Of a stretch of 64,000 bases of DNA, positions 18,220-29,009 are shown one piece after another. This stretch comes from Blastococcus sp. PRF04-17 (GTDB taxonomy: Bacteria; Actinomycetota; Actinomycetes; Mycobacteriales; Geodermatophilaceae). Location: NCBI RefSeq assembly GCF_023016265.1, contig NZ_CP095412.1, forward strand, positions 4,154,001 through 4,218,000, given 5' to 3'. A program made the translations under genes and the position numbers. Position 1 is the first letter of the stretch, and every line of letters starts with the position of its first letter. The notes under the pieces were generated by a model that ran no database searches, was not told the DNA's origin, and was given only the letters and a program-made list of their open reading frames with translations.

Positions 18220-20865
18220 CTACTCGTGCAGGAACCAGACGGTGCCGAGCGGGGGAGCGGCGATGGTGGCGGAGAAGGGCTGGCCGTGCCAGGGCTCCTC
18301 GACGGCGTGGATGCCGCCGAAGTTGCCGACGCCCGAACCGCCGTAGCCCTCGGCGTCGGTGTTGAGCACCTCACGCCAGTGGCCGCCCCGTGGCAGCCCG
18401 ATGCGATAGCCCTCGTGCGGCGAGCCCGAGAAGTTGGTCACGCACGCCAGCGCCGTCCCGCTGCCGCCCTCGTCCGGCCCCTTCGGACCGCGGCCGTAGC
18501 GGAGGAAGGAGAGCACGTTGCCCGACGCGTCGTTGGCGTCGATCCACTGGAAGCCGGAGGGGTCGATGTCCAGGCTCCACAGGGCGTCCACCTCCCGGTA
18601 GCGGCCGTTGAGGTCGGTGACCAGCTGCAGGATGCCGCGGTGCGCGGGGTCCTCCAGGTGCCACCAGTCCAGCGAGCGGCTCTCCGCCCACTCGGAGTCC
18701 TGGGCGAACTCCGACCCCATGAACAGCAGCTGCTTGCCCGGGTGCGCCCACATGTAGGCGAGGTACGCGCGCAGGTTGGCCAGCTGCTGCCACCGGTCGC
18801 CCGGCATCTTCCGCAGCATCGAGCCCTTGCCGTAGACGACCTCGTCGTGGCTGATCGGCAGGACGTAGTTCTCGGAGTAGGCGTAGATCATCGAGAACGT
18901 CAGCTGTCCGTGGTGGTAGCTGCGGTGCACGGGCTGCTTGCTCATGTACTGCAGCGAGTCGTGCATCCAGCCCATGTTCCACTTGAAGCCGAACCCGAGG
19001 CCGCCCAGGTGCGTGGGGCGGGTGACCCCCGGCCAGGCGGTCGACTCCTCGGCGATGGTGACCACACCGGGGACCTCCCGGTACACCGTCGCGTTCATCT
19101 CCTGCAGGAACGCCACCGCCTCGAGGTTCTCCCGGCCACCGTGGACGTTGGGCACCCACTCCTCGCGGGAGTAGTCGAGGTAGAGCATCGAGGCGACCGC
19201 GTCGACGCGGATGCCGTCGATGTGGAACTCCTTGGCCCAATACAGGGCATTGGCGACGAGGAAGTTGCGCACCTCGGAACGGCCGAAGTCGAAGACGTAC
19301 GTGCCCCAGTCCAGCTGCTCCCCGCGGCGGGGGTCGGCGTGCTCGTAGAGCGGCGTGCCGTCGAAACGGGCCAGCGCCCAGTCGTCCTTCGGGAAGTGCG
19401 CCGGCACCCAGTCGACGATGACGCCGATGCCGGCCTGGTGCGCCCTGTCGATCAGGTACCGCAGGTCATCGGGGCTGCCGTAGCGGGAAGAGGGGGCGTA
19501 GTAGGAGGTGACCTGGTAGCCCCAGGACCCGCCGAACGGGTGCTCGGCCAGCGGCATGAACTCGATGTGGGTGAAGCCGGCCGCGACGACGTAGTCGACG
19601 AGCTCGTCGGCCAGCTGCCGGTAGGACAGCCCCTGCCGCCACGAACCGACGTGCACCTCGTAGATGCTCATCGGCCGCTCGTGCCAGCCGCCCTGGGCCC
19701 GCTCGGCGAGCCACGCGTCGTCGGTCCACTCGTAGGTCGACTCGGTGACGACCGAGGCGTTGAGGGGCGGCACCTCGGTGGCGAAGGCGAGCGGGTCGGA
19801 CTTCTCCCGCCAGGTCCCGTCGGCGCCGAGCACGTGGTAGCGGTACCGGCTGCCGACCTGCACGTCCGGGATGAAGATCTCCCAGACGCCGGACGACCCC
19901 AGCGACCGCATCGGGTACGCGCGGGCCTGCCAGTAGTCGAAGTCGCCGGTGACCTTGACGCCACGGGCGTTGGGCGCCCAGACGGCGAACGAGACGCCCT
20001 CGACCGAGCCGCGCGGGGTGTCGTAGCGCCGCACGTGCGCGCCGAGCACCTCCCACAGCTGCTCGTGCCGGCCCTCGCGGATGAGGTGCTGGTCGAGCTC
20101 GCCGAGGGTGGGCAGCCACCGGTAGGGGTCGTCGACGGTGTAGGTGCTGGTGCCGCCCTCGCCGTCGCCGTAGGCCACCTCGATCCGGTAGTCCCCCGGC
20201 TGCTGGGGCAGCTGCGCCTCGTAGATGCCCCCGCCGTGCAGCTGCCGCGCCGGGTAGCGGGTGCCGTCCTCGTCGACGACGGCGACGGACACCGCGTCGG
20301 GCCGGAGGGTCCGCACCACCCAGCCGGCGCCGGTGTGGTGGGTCCCGAGCACGGAGTGCGGATCGTGCGACCACCCCTCGACGACGGCGCGCAGCTGGTC
20401 ACCGCTGACCTCGCGTGCCTCGGCGGAGGGCGTCGAGTGGCCGGTCTCCTCGGCGCCGGGCCCAGGCGCCGGTGCACCCGTGCCGTCGCCCGGCTCGGCG
20501 ATCGGGGCCGGTGCGACCACGGGGTCGGCGGTGACCGGGTTGTGCTCGGTGCCGGGCGTGGGGGTGGCCTTCCTGGCGGCGGCCCGCTTGGCCGGTGACG
20601 TGACCGGGGCCGCCTTCTTGGCCGCCTTCTTGGCCGGCGTCGCCTTCTTCGCGGGCGCCGCCTTCTTCGCGGGCGCCGCCTTCTTCGCGGGCGCCGCCTT
20701 CTTCGCGGGGGCCTTCTTCGCGGCCGACCGCGCGCGCGCCGGCTCGGCGTTCACGATCGGCTCGGCACCGGCGGCCGCCTCGGCCGCCGCCACCTTCTCC
20801 TCCACGGCGCGCGTGAGCTCGTCCTTGTCGGGGACGCGCTCCTCGCCTCGGTCGTCGGTGCTCAT
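18220..20865 (-). CDS. glgB: 1,4-alpha-glucan branching enzyme with Lys/Ala-rich N-terminal tail
   Basis: This 881-residue GH13 branching enzyme transfers alpha-1,4 segments to alpha-1,6 positions in glycogen. Residues from about 150 onward hold the N-terminal beta domain and CBM48. The catalytic barrel has [20 protein letters not shown], the nucleophile in [18 protein letters not shown], the acid in [13 protein letters not shown] and the third acid in [13 protein letters not shown]. The enzyme ends TVWFLHE. What is odd is the first 145 residues: an acidic stretch, then a basic repeat of AAPAKK units (residues 48-100) resembling bacterial histone-H1-like tails, then an acidic/Pro-rich linker. 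It is the last gene of the leftward glgE-treS-mak-glgB group. The ATG at 20865 includes the tail, and there is no break in frame. Confidence 0.95.
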   Translation of the reverse strand: MSTDDRGEERVPDKDELTRAVEEKVAAAEAAAGAEPIVNAEPARARSAAKKAPAKKAAPAKKAAPAKKAAPAKKATPAKKAAKKAAPVTSPAKRAAARKATPTPGTEHNPVTADPVVAPAPIAEPGDGTGAPAPGPGAEETGHSTPSAEAREVSGDQLRAVVEGWSHDPHSVLGTHHTGAGWVVRTLRPDAVSVAVVDEDGTRYPARQLHGGGIYEAQLPQQPGDYRIEVAYGDGEGGTSTYTVDDPYRWLPTLGELDQHLIREGRHEQLWEVLGAHVRRYDTPRGSVEGVSFAVWAPNARGVKVTGDFDYWQARAYPMRSLGSSGVWEIFIPDVQVGSRYRYHVLGADGTWREKSDPLAFATEVPPLNASVVTESTYEWTDDAWLAERAQGGWHERPMSIYEVHVGSWRQGLSYRQLADELVDYVVAAGFTHIEFMPLAEHPFGGSWGYQVTSYYAPSSRYGSPDDLRYLIDRAHQAGIGVIVDWVPAHFPKDDWALARFDGTPLYEHADPRRGEQLDWGTYVFDFGRSEVRNFLVANALYWAKEFHIDGIRVDAVASMLYLDYSREEWVPNVHGGRENLEAVAFLQEMNATVYREVPGVVTIAEESTAWPGVTRPTHLGGLGFGFKWNMGWMHDSLQYMSKQPVHRSYHHGQLTFSMIYAYSENYVLPISHDEVVYGKGSMLRKMPGDRWQQLANLRAYLAYMWAHPGKQLLFMGSEFAQDSEWAESRSLDWWHLEDPAHRGILQLVTDLNGRYREVDALWSLDIDPSGFQWIDANDASGNVLSFLRYGRGPKGPDEGGSGTALACVTNFSGSPHEGYRIGLPRGGHWREVLNTDAEGYGGSGVGNFGGIHAVEEPWHGQPFSATIAAPPLGTVWFLHE
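20566..20724. repeat. 18-bp coding repeat for AAPAKK units in glgB
   Basis: On the plus strand the unit GCGGGCGCCGCCTTCTTC recurs in tandem, encoding Lys-Lys-Ala-Ala-Pro-Ala on the reverse strand. The Lys/Ala-rich segment covers GlgB residues 48-100, with degenerate copies at its end. Copy number could vary by slippage. Confidence 0.85.
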
Positions 20866-20905
20866 CGTGTCGCCGTCCTCTGGGGTGCCTTGTGCGTGGT
20901 CTGGC

Positions 20906-22272
20906 TCAGTCGCGCCCGGCGAGCCGGGCGAGGGAGTTCAGCGGGATCATCAGCCAGTGCGGACGATTGCGTGCCTCGTAGACGCACTCGTAAACCGCCT
21001 TGTCCGCTTCGAACGCCCGGAGGAGTGGTGATTCACCACACGGGTCGAGACCGCTGGCCTCGGAGTACCCCGTGCAGAAGGCCGCCCGGTTGCGGGCCGC
21101 CCACTCCTGGGCGCGGTAGGCGCGCTGGGCGTCGTCCGGCTGCTCCACGAGCATGTGCCGCGCCGCGTAGTCGAAGCTGCGCAGCATGCCGGCCACGTCC
21201 CGGAGGGGACTGTCCAGCGTCCGCCGCTCGCTGAGCGGGCGCGCCGGTTCGCCCTCGAAGTCGAGCAGGATCCAGCCGGTGGCCGTGCGCAGCACCTGAC
21301 CGAGGTGCAGGTCGCCGTGCACCCGCTGGCGGACGACGGGCTCGCGGCTGTCGGCGACCGCGGCGTAGAGCCGCCGCAGACCCTCGGCGTGTTCGGCGAG
21401 CTGGGGCACGACCTCCGTCGCGGCGGTCAGCCGCTCGGTCATCTGCGTGGCGACGGCCGCGTACCAGTCCTCGCCGGCCGGTTCCGTCGGGAGGACCTTG
21501 GCCATGTCGGCGTGCACCGAGGCGGTCGCCGCGCCGAGCCGCTCGCTGTCGGCGGCGAAGTCGCCGCCGACCTCGTCGGCGTGCAGGTCGCCCTCGGCGT
21601 AGAGGTCCCGGACGCTCGCCGTGGCCAGCCGCCAGCCGTCGCTGGCGTTGGGCACGAAGGTCTGCAGCATCGCGACGGTCGCGGGCTCGCCGCCGGCCGG
21701 GTCGTCGATCTCGATGTGGCCCAGCAGGGGGCGATGTGCTCGTTGTCGGCGCTGCGCAGCGCCGCGTGGATCTCCACGTCCGGGTTCAGCCCCGGCTCGA
21801 GCCGGCGGAAGAGCTTGAGGATCGCCTCCTGGCCGTAGATCAGCGACGTGTTGCTCTGCTCGCCGGAGACGACGTCCCCCGGCAGCCCTTCGGGGATGTA
21901 GGCCACGCCGGCCGGGTGGAAGTGCATGGGCCCGATGGTCGAGGCGTTGACGAGGTGGATCAGCCAGGGCGGCGTCGCGTCGCGGTCGCGCATCGCGTCG
22001 TAGGCGTAGGTCTCCTTGCCGTCGTTGGCCACGGCCCCGACCAGCGCGCTGGACAGCTCGTCGGCCGGGTGGTCCCGCCACGACAGGGGCACCAGGTAGG
22101 TCTCCCTGACGCCGTCGGCGTAGGTGACGCGCACCCGGTGGACCGACAGCACGGGGTGTGCCCGGTCGAGCAGGAAGCCGTCCTCGGTGACCTCGGCCCA
22201 CTCCCTGCCCTTGCCGCCGAACCACCGCTGGTGCGGCATCCACTCCGCGAAGAGGTCGGTCAGTGCCGTCAT
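20906..22272 (-). CDS. mak: Maltokinase (one frame break)
   Basis: This enzyme (also called Pep2) phosphorylates maltose with ATP to maltose 1-phosphate for GlgE. Repaired length is about 455 residues, typical of the family. The N-terminal maltokinase cap has [18 protein letters not shown]. The kinase core shows [16 protein letters not shown], with catalytic HGDLHLGQ, and [18 protein letters not shown], with the metal-binding Asp. The frame breaks in a run of five C (G on plus, 21727-21731); one more base restores [18 protein letters not shown]. The ATG at 22272 overlaps the treS stop by four bases, so translation is likely coupled. Confidence 0.93.
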
Positions 22273-24092
22273 GCCTGGCTCCCCTCGGTGCCACCCGACG
22301 TCTCCTCGGCGGCGCTCACCACGCCCGCGGCGAGCAGGGTGTCGGCGACCGAGCTGGAGGTGGCCGCTTCCCAGTCCTCGTGCTCGTCGACGGTGGCCTC
22401 GGGTGCCGGCTTGGCCAGCTCGAACCAGTAGAAGCCGTGTCCGGCCAGCGTGAGCATGTAGGGCAGGACGCCGATCCGCGGGAACTCCACCCGCCCGGTC
22501 AGCTCGATGGGCGTGTAGCCCTCGAACCGGCGCAGGTCGAGTTCCACCGGCTGCGGGAACCGGGACAGGTTGTTCACGCAGAGGACGACGTCGTCGCCGA
22601 ACTCGCGCACGAACGAGAGCACGGTCGGGTTGCGTGACCCGATCTCGGCGAAGGTCCCGAGCCCGAACGTGGGGTGCTCGTTGCGGACCTGGATCATCCG
22701 GCGGATCCAGTGCAGCAGCGACGTGGTGTTGCGCAGCTGGGACTCGACGTTGGTGACCTGGTAGCCGTATACCGGGTCCTGGTTCAACGGCAGGTACATG
22801 CGCTGGGGGTCGGCGGTGGAGAACCCGCCGTTGCGGTCCGGCGTCCACTGCATGGGCGTGCGGACGCCGTCGCGGTCACCGAGCCAGATGTTGTCGCCCA
22901 TGCCGATCTCGTCCCCGTAGTAGAGGACCGGCGACCCGGGCAGCGAGAACAGCAGCGCGTTGAACAGCTCGAGGGTGTTGACGTCGTTGTCGAGCAGCGG
23001 GGCCAGCCGCCGGCGGATGCCGATGTTGGCCTTCATGCGGGGGTCCTTGGCGTACTCCGCCCACATGTAGTCGCGTTCCTCGTCGGTGACCATCTCGAGG
23101 GTGAGCTCGTCGTGGTTGCGGAGGAAGACGCCCCACTGGCAGTTGTCGGGGATGTCCGGCGTCTGCGCCATGATCTCCGAGATCGGGAAGCGCTGCTCCC
23201 GGCGCACGGCCATGAACAGGCGCGGCATGACGGGGAAGTGGAAGGCCATCTGGCACTCGTCGCCGTTCTCGCCGAAGTACTCGACGACGTCGGCCGGCCA
23301 CTGGTTCGCCTCGCACAGCAGTACCCGGTCCGGGTACTCGGCGTCGACGACCTTGCGCACCTGCTTGAGGAACTCGTGGGTGCGCGGGAGGTTCTCGCAG
23401 TTGGTCCCCTCCTCCTCGAACAGGTAGGGGACGGCGTCGAGCCGGAACCCGTCGATGCCGAGGTCCAGCCAGAAGCGCAGCGCGTCGAGGATCGCCTCCT
23501 GGACGGCCGGGTTCTCGAAGTTGAGGTCGGGCTGGTGGCTGAAGAACCGGTGCCAGAAGTACTGCTTGCGCACCGGGTCGAACGTCCAGTTCGAGGTCTC
23601 GGTGTCGACGAAGATGATCCGGGCGTCGGCGTACCGGGTGTCGTCGTCGGACCACACGTAGAAGTCGCCGTACGGGCCGTCGGGATCGCTGCGGCTGGCC
23701 TGGAACCAGGGGTGCTGGTCCGAGGTGTGGTTCATGACGAAGTCGATGATCACGCGCATGCCGCGGGAGTGAGCGGCGTCGAGGAAGTCGTGGAAGTCCT
23801 GGATGTCGCCGAACTCGGGCAGGACGGCGGTGTAGTCGGACACGTCGTACCCGCCGTCGCGGAGGGGCGAGGCGAAGAACGGTGGCAGCCACAGGCAGTC
23901 GACGCCGAGCCACTGCAGGTAGTCCAGCTTGTCGATCATGCCGCGCAGGTCGCCCACGCCGTCGGCGTTGCTGTCGGCGAAGCCGCGCACGAGGACCTCG
24001 TAGAAGACGGCGCGCTTGTACCACTCGGGGTCGGTGCCGGGCGGCGGCAGTGCCGAGTTGCTGCTGGGGAAGTCGGGGACGGGAACGCTCAT
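22269..24092 (-). CDS. treS: Trehalose synthase / maltose alpha-D-glucosyltransferase
   Basis: This 607-residue GH13 enzyme interconverts trehalose and maltose. It shows [20 protein letters not shown], the nucleophile region in [20 protein letters not shown], the acid in [19 protein letters not shown] and the third acid in [13 protein letters not shown]. The small C-terminal domain has [18 protein letters not shown]. No maltokinase domain is fused; Mak is the next gene and overlaps by ATGA. With GlgE upstream, the order matches the GlgE pathway operon, where TreS supplies maltose for Mak and GlgE. Confidence 0.95.
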   Translation of the reverse strand: MSVPVPDFPSSNSALPPPGTDPEWYKRAVFYEVLVRGFADSNADGVGDLRGMIDKLDYLQWLGVDCLWLPPFFASPLRDGGYDVSDYTAVLPEFGDIQDFHDFLDAAHSRGMRVIIDFVMNHTSDQHPWFQASRSDPDGPYGDFYVWSDDDTRYADARIIFVDTETSNWTFDPVRKQYFWHRFFSHQPDLNFENPAVQEAILDALRFWLDLGIDGFRLDAVPYLFEEEGTNCENLPRTHEFLKQVRKVVDAEYPDRVLLCEANQWPADVVEYFGENGDECQMAFHFPVMPRLFMAVRREQRFPISEIMAQTPDIPDNCQWGVFLRNHDELTLEMVTDEERDYMWAEYAKDPRMKANIGIRRRLAPLLDNDVNTLELFNALLFSLPGSPVLYYGDEIGMGDNIWLGDRDGVRTPMQWTPDRNGGFSTADPQRMYLPLNQDPVYGYQVTNVESQLRNTTSLLHWIRRMIQVRNEHPTFGLGTFAEIGSRNPTVLSFVREFGDDVVLCVNNLSRFPQPVELDLRRFEGYTPIELTGRVEFPRIGVLPYMLTLAGHGFYWFELAKPAPEATVDEHEDWEAATSSSVADTLLAAGVVSAAEETSGGTEGSQA

Positions 24093-24146
24093 CGGCGGGA
24101 CAGACCTCGTTCGGTTCGAGGGGGTGCGGTGGTGGCCGGGACTTGT

Positions 24147-26156
24147 TCAGACGACCGGTGGCGGAAAGGTCACCGGTCGCTGGAAGGTGACCGCGAAGAC
24201 GTGCGCGGGTTCCCGGTAGGGGTCCAGCTCCAGGTAGTTGAACTGGCCCCAGTCGTAGTGCGCGCCGGAGAGCTCGTCGGTGACCCCGAACCGCTCGTGC
24301 CAGTCCAGTCCGAGCACCGGGAGGTCGAGCGCCGTCGTCCCGATCTGGGTGTGGTGGCTGGACAGGTTGACGACCACGATCACGGCGTCGGCTGAACCGG
24401 GGTCGGTCTTCGAGAAGCAGATCAGGTTCGGGTTGTCGACCGGGTGGAAGTGCAGCGTCCGTAGCTGCTGCAGCGCCGGGTGGGCCCGGCGGATCTCGTT
24501 GAGCCGCGTCAGGTACGGCGCGAGGCTCCGCCCGGAGGCCTCCGCGGCGGCCCAGTCGCGCGGCCGCAGCTGGTACTTCTCGCTGTCGAGGTACTCCTCG
24601 CTGCCCGGCTTGACCGCGACGTGCTCGAACAGCTCGAAGCCCGAGTACACGCCCCACGTCGGGCTCATCATCGAGGCGAGGACCGCCCGGATCTTGAACA
24701 TCGGCGGGCCGCCGAACTGGAGCGACTCGTGGAGGATGTCCGGGGTGTTGACGAAGAAGTTCGGCCGCATGTAGTGGCTGTTGGCGGCCAGCTCGCGGCC
24801 GTAGTCCTCGAGCTCTCCGCGCTCGGTCCGCCAGGTGAAGTACGTGTACGACTGCGTGTACCCCAGCCGCGCCAGCTGGTGCATCATCGCCGGCCGCGTG
24901 AAGGCCTCGGCGAGGAACAGCACGTCCGGGTCGGTCTTCTTGACCTCCCAGATCAGCCAGTGCCAGAAGTTCAGCGGCTTGGTGTGCGGGTTGTCGACGC
25001 GGAAGATGCGCACACCCGCGTCGATCCAGACCCTGAGCACCCGCAGGCACTCGGCGTAGATGCCCTCGGGGTCGTTGTCGAAGTTGATCGGGTAGATGTC
25101 CTGGTACTTCTTCGGCGGGTTCTCCGCGTACGCGATCGTGCCGTCGGGCTTGGTGGTGAACCACTCCGGGTGCTCCTTGACCCACGGGTGGTCCGGCGCG
25201 GCCTGCAGCGCGAAGTCCAGCGCCACCTCCATGCCCAGCTCACGGGTCCGCGCGACGAACGCCCTGAAGTCGTCCATCGTGCCCAGCTGCGGGTGGACGG
25301 CGTCGTGCCCGCCCTCGTCGCTGCCGATCGCCCAGGGTGAGCCGACGTCGTCCGGGTCCGGGGTCAGCGTGTTGTTGCGGCCCTTGCGGTTCACCTTGCC
25401 GATCGGGTGGATCGGCGGCAGGTAGACGACGTCGAAGCCCATGTCGGCGACCGCCGGCAGCCGCTCCTGCGCGGTGGCGAACGTGCCGTGCGTCGGGGTG
25501 CCGCCCACGACCGGCCCGGTCGAGCGCGGGAAGAACTCGTACCACGAGCCGTAGAGGGCCCGGGGGCGGTCGACCCACACCTCGTACCGCGGCGAGCGGG
25601 TGATCAGCTCGCGCACGGGGTGCTGGTGCAGGTACTCCTGCAGCGACGCCGAGAAGGAGGGCGCGATGCGAGCGGTCAGTTCGAGGTCGGTGCTCCGGAG
25701 CGCGGCAGCGGCCGCGGTGACCGCGTCGCGGTGCTGGTCGTCGGCCTCGGCGGCGACCCGGTCGAGCAGCCGGGCGCCCTCCTCGAGGTCGTTGGCCAGC
25801 TCCTCCGGGCCCTGCCCGGCCGCGACCTTGACGTCGACGGCGTGGTGCCACGTCGCCAGCGGGTCGCTCCACGCCTCGATGCAGAAGGACCAGCGGCCCT
25901 CCCGGTCCGGCACGACGGTGGCCAGCCAGCGGTCGGGCTCCTGCCCGAACTTCGCCATTCGGCGGAGAGGGGGAGTGCCGTCCTCGCCGGGCGGTTGCCA
26001 GACGACGTTCGCCGCGACGGCGTCGTGGCCCTCGCGGAAGACGGTCGCGGTGATGGGCACGTGCTCACCGACGACGGCGCGGGCCGAGAAGGACCCGCAC
26101 GACACGACGGGGGCGACATCGGAGATGCCGAGGCGGAGGTCAGGGCGGCCAGTCAT
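24147..26156 (-). CDS. glgE: Alpha-1,4-glucan:maltose-1-phosphate maltosyltransferase
   Basis: This GH13_3 enzyme extends alpha-1,4-glucan with maltosyl units from maltose 1-phosphate. It has 669 residues from the ATG at 26156, where [20 protein letters not shown] matches the family's beginning; an ATG at 26258 would add 34 Pro/Arg-rich residues. The catalytic region has DLEL and an N-terminal helical bundle (about residues 130-220), then [18 protein letters not shown], the nucleophile in [17 protein letters not shown], the acid in [15 protein letters not shown] and the Asp in [14 protein letters not shown]. It heads the leftward operon and diverges from glgP, so synthesis and breakdown genes share a promoter region. 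Confidence 0.95.
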   Translation of the reverse strand: MTGRPDLRLGISDVAPVVSCGSFSARAVVGEHVPITATVFREGHDAVAANVVWQPPGEDGTPPLRRMAKFGQEPDRWLATVVPDREGRWSFCIEAWSDPLATWHHAVDVKVAAGQGPEELANDLEEGARLLDRVAAEADDQHRDAVTAAAAALRSTDLELTARIAPSFSASLQEYLHQHPVRELITRSPRYEVWVDRPRALYGSWYEFFPRSTGPVVGGTPTHGTFATAQERLPAVADMGFDVVYLPPIHPIGKVNRKGRNNTLTPDPDDVGSPWAIGSDEGGHDAVHPQLGTMDDFRAFVARTRELGMEVALDFALQAAPDHPWVKEHPEWFTTKPDGTIAYAENPPKKYQDIYPINFDNDPEGIYAECLRVLRVWIDAGVRIFRVDNPHTKPLNFWHWLIWEVKKTDPDVLFLAEAFTRPAMMHQLARLGYTQSYTYFTWRTERGELEDYGRELAANSHYMRPNFFVNTPDILHESLQFGGPPMFKIRAVLASMMSPTWGVYSGFELFEHVAVKPGSEEYLDSEKYQLRPRDWAAAEASGRSLAPYLTRLNEIRRAHPALQQLRTLHFHPVDNPNLICFSKTDPGSADAVIVVVNLSSHHTQIGTTALDLPVLGLDWHERFGVTDELSGAHYDWGQFNYLELDPYREPAHVFAVTFQRPVTFPPPVV

Positions 26157-26313
26157 CGCGGCCACGCTATCGAGGTCGCCGCTGGCCAGCACGTCGGCGG
26201 ATGTCCGCCGACCGCCGCGGGGAGGGACGGGCGGGATCGGGGAACGCTTGGGGGCCATGGGGCTGCTGACTCCATCTGTTTCCGCGGGGCCGCTGCGCTC
26301 GGCGGTGTGCGGT

Positions 26314-26325
26314 TAGTCTCGCCCG
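26314..26325 (+). promoter_or_regulatory. Candidate leaderless promoter of glgP
   Basis: TAGTCT (26314-26319) fits the actinobacterial -10 pattern TANNNT and ends exactly six bases before the GTG start of glgP. There is no ribosome site between them. The same spacing is seen before the mutase gene, the enoyl-CoA hydratase gene and ligA. Confidence 0.45.
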
Positions 26326-28875
26326 GTGCGCGCACTCCGTCGATTCACGGTTCGGGCGGCCCTCCCGGAGCCGCTGACGCCCCTGTCCCAGCTGGTGATG
26401 AACCTCCGGTGGTCCTGGCACCCCGAGACGCGGGACCTCTTCGAGGCCCTGGACCCGGATCTGTGGCAGCGGTGCGGCGGCGACCCGGTCAAGGTGCTCG
26501 GCGAGGTCTCGGCCGAGCGGCTGGCCCAGCTGGCCAAGGACCGCCGGTTCCTCCGCCGGCTGCAGGACGTCGTCGACGACCTGGAGGAGTACCTGCGGGC
26601 GCCGAGCTGGTACCAGTCCCTCGGCGACGAGGCCGCGACGAGCATCGCCTACTTCTCCGCGGAGTTCGGCATCACCGAGGTGCTGCCGCAGTACTCCGGC
26701 GGTCTCGGGATCCTCGCCGGCGACCACCTGAAGGCGGCCTCCGACCTGGGTGTCCCGCTGATCGGCGTGGGCCTCCTCTACCGCGCCGGCTACTTCGCCC
26801 AGGGCCTCTCCGGCGACGGCTGGCAGCTCGAGCACTACCCGTCGCTGGACCCGCACGGCCTGCCGCTGAAGCTGCTGCGCCAGCCCGACGGCTCGGCGGT
26901 GGTCATCACCGTGCCGCTGCCCGAGGGGCGCACCCTGCACGCGCACGTCTGGCGTGCCCAGGTCGGCCGCGTCTCGCTGCTGCTGCTCGACAGCGACATC
27001 GAGGAGAACTCGCCCACCGAGCGCGGGGTCACCGACCGGCTGTACGGCGGCGACGAGGACCACCGACTGCGTCAGGAGATGCTGCTCGGCATCGGTGGCG
27101 TCCGCGCGGTGCGCGCGTGGTGCGGGCTGTCCGGCACCCCGCTGCCCGAGGTGTTCCACGCCAACGAGGGCCACGCCGGCTTCCAGGGCATCGAGCGCAT
27201 CCGCGAGCTCAGCGAGGCCCATGGGCTGAACTTCCCCGAGGCGCTGCAGGCGGTGCGGGCCGGCACCGTGTTCACCACCCACACCCCGGTCCCTGCCGGC
27301 ATCGACCGGTTCCCGAAGGCGCTCATCGAGCGCTACTTCGCCGGCTTCGGCGTCCCGCTGCAGGAGCTGCTCGCGCTCGGCGCCGAGGACGACCCGACCA
27401 AGTTCAACATGGCGCACATGGGCCTGCGGCTCGGTCAGCGGGCCAACGGCGTCAGCCAGCTCCACGGCCACGTGAGCCGCGGCATGTTCAAGGAGCTGTG
27501 GCCCGGCTTCGACGAGCGGGACGTGCCGATCAGCTCGATCACCAACGGCGTGCACGCCCCCACCTGGACCGCGCGCGAGCTGGTCGAGATGGGCACGCAG
27601 AGCACCAGCAAGGGCGACGGGTCGGGCATCGACGGCGACGTCCAGTTCGACGGCGTGGACAAGATCGCATCCGCCGACCTGTGGGCCATCCGTCGCACGC
27701 TGCGCTCCCGCCTGGTCGAGGAGGTCCGCCGCCGCATCCGCGAGACGGCGCTCTCCCGTGGCGCCACGGAGGCGGAGGTCGGCTGGACGGCGAAGGCGTT
27801 CGACCCCGACGTCCTGACCATCGGGTTCGCCCGGCGGGTGCCGTCCTACAAGCGGCTGACCCTCATGCTCAAGGACCCGGAGCGGCTCCGGGCCCTCCTG
27901 CTCGACCCGGAGCGGCCGATCCAGCTCGTCATCGCCGGCAAGAGCCACCCGGCCGACGACGGCGGCAAGCAGCTGATCCAGCAGATGGTGACGTTCGCCG
28001 ACGATCCGGAGCTCCGGCACCGGATCGCGTTCCTCCCCGGCTACGACATCGGGATGGCCCGGTACCTCTACTGGGGCTGCGACGTCTGGCTGAACAACCC
28101 GCTGCGGCCCCTCGAGGCCTGCGGGACCTCGGGCATGAAGGCTGCGCTGAACGGTGGGCTGAACCTGTCGATCCGCGACGGCTGGTGGGACGAGTGGTTC
28201 GACGGCCAGAACGGCTGGGCGATCCCGACGGCCGACGGCGTGACCGATTCCGACCGGCGCGACGAGGTCGAGGCCCGCGCGATCTACGACCTGCTCGGCA
28301 CGCAGGTGGCGCCGCGTTTCTACGAGTCCGGTCGGGACGGCGTCCCCGCCCGCTGGATCGAGATGGTGCGGCACACGCTGCGCGAGACCGGCCCCAAGGT
28401 GCTGGCGACCCGCATGGTGCGCGACTACGTGCAGCAGCTGTACGTGCCCGCCGCGGGTTCGGCGCGGGCCATGGCGGTCGACGGCTACTCGCCGGCCCGC
28501 GAGGAGGCCGCGTGGCGGTCGCACCTGCTGCACAACTGGCCCAGCGTGCGGGTGGCGCACGTCGAGGCGACCGGTGGCAGCGACACCCCGCAGATCGGCT
28601 CGACCCTCGACCTGCGCGCCGAGGTGGAGCTGCCGGGGCTGGCCCCGTCCGACGTCGAGGTGCAGGCGGCCTACGGCCGGGTGGACGACGCCGACGGGCT
28701 GCACGACGTCACGACGGTGCCCATGGAGCATGAGCACACCGAGGGCTCCCGGCACTGGTTCACGACCACGCTGCCGCTGAACCGCACCGGAGCCTTCGGT
28801 TACACCGTGCGCGTGCTGCCGCACTCGGCGCGCATGGCCGATCCCGCCGAGCTCGGAGTGGTCACCAGTGCGTGA
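26326..28875 (+). CDS. glgP: Alpha-glucan phosphorylase
   Basis: This 849-residue GT35 enzyme releases glucose 1-phosphate from glycogen. It is the actinobacterial/archaeal-type form with an N-terminal DUF3417 domain (LTPLSQLVMNLRWSWHPETR). The core shows IAYFSAEFGITEVLPQYSGG, GILAGDHLKAASDLGVPLIG, and VFHANEGHAGFQGIERI. The PLP lysine lies in PLEACGTSGMKAALNGGLNL. The GTG start at 26326 gives the expected N-terminus. It diverges from glgE, so opposite arms of glycogen metabolism face each other. Confidence 0.95.
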   Translation: MRALRRFTVRAALPEPLTPLSQLVMNLRWSWHPETRDLFEALDPDLWQRCGGDPVKVLGEVSAERLAQLAKDRRFLRRLQDVVDDLEEYLRAPSWYQSLGDEAATSIAYFSAEFGITEVLPQYSGGLGILAGDHLKAASDLGVPLIGVGLLYRAGYFAQGLSGDGWQLEHYPSLDPHGLPLKLLRQPDGSAVVITVPLPEGRTLHAHVWRAQVGRVSLLLLDSDIEENSPTERGVTDRLYGGDEDHRLRQEMLLGIGGVRAVRAWCGLSGTPLPEVFHANEGHAGFQGIERIRELSEAHGLNFPEALQAVRAGTVFTTHTPVPAGIDRFPKALIERYFAGFGVPLQELLALGAEDDPTKFNMAHMGLRLGQRANGVSQLHGHVSRGMFKELWPGFDERDVPISSITNGVHAPTWTARELVEMGTQSTSKGDGSGIDGDVQFDGVDKIASADLWAIRRTLRSRLVEEVRRRIRETALSRGATEAEVGWTAKAFDPDVLTIGFARRVPSYKRLTLMLKDPERLRALLLDPERPIQLVIAGKSHPADDGGKQLIQQMVTFADDPELRHRIAFLPGYDIGMARYLYWGCDVWLNNPLRPLEACGTSGMKAALNGGLNLSIRDGWWDEWFDGQNGWAIPTADGVTDSDRRDEVEARAIYDLLGTQVAPRFYESGRDGVPARWIEMVRHTLRETGPKVLATRMVRDYVQQLYVPAAGSARAMAVDGYSPAREEAAWRSHLLHNWPSVRVAHVEATGGSDTPQIGSTLDLRAEVELPGLAPSDVEVQAAYGRVDDADGLHDVTTVPMEHEHTEGSRHWFTTTLPLNRTGAFGYTVRVLPHSARMADPAELGVVTSA

Positions 28876-28910
28876 CCTGATGCTCGCCGAGGGCTCTCGT
28901 GACACTTCGA

Positions 28911-28959
28911 CCACGCCGGTCCCATGCACCCCGTGTGACCTGGTGAACGCCCGGCGTGG
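28911..28959. repeat. Nine-base inverted repeat between glgP and FHA gene
   Basis: CCACGCCGG (28911-28919) and CCGGCGTGG (28951-28959) are perfectly complementary with a 31-base spacer, in the 134-base gap after glgP. It may end glgP transcription, but it lacks a T-run. Confidence 0.35.
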
Positions 28960-29009
28960 CGGTGCGACGCGGTCAGCCAGACTGCCCGCGGATCACTAGG
29001 CTGGAGGCC

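Noticed and set aside
1350-20724. Tandem repeats as CRISPR arrays
   Set aside because: The units at 1350-1421 and 20566-20724 have no spacers and encode protein repeats in frame.
25407-28733. 1108-codon forward open frame
   Set aside because: Out-of-frame shadow of glgE and glgP; composition is dominated by Arg, Gly and Ala.
26167-28929. 920-codon reverse open frame
   Set aside because: Antisense to glgP, with no domain signature.
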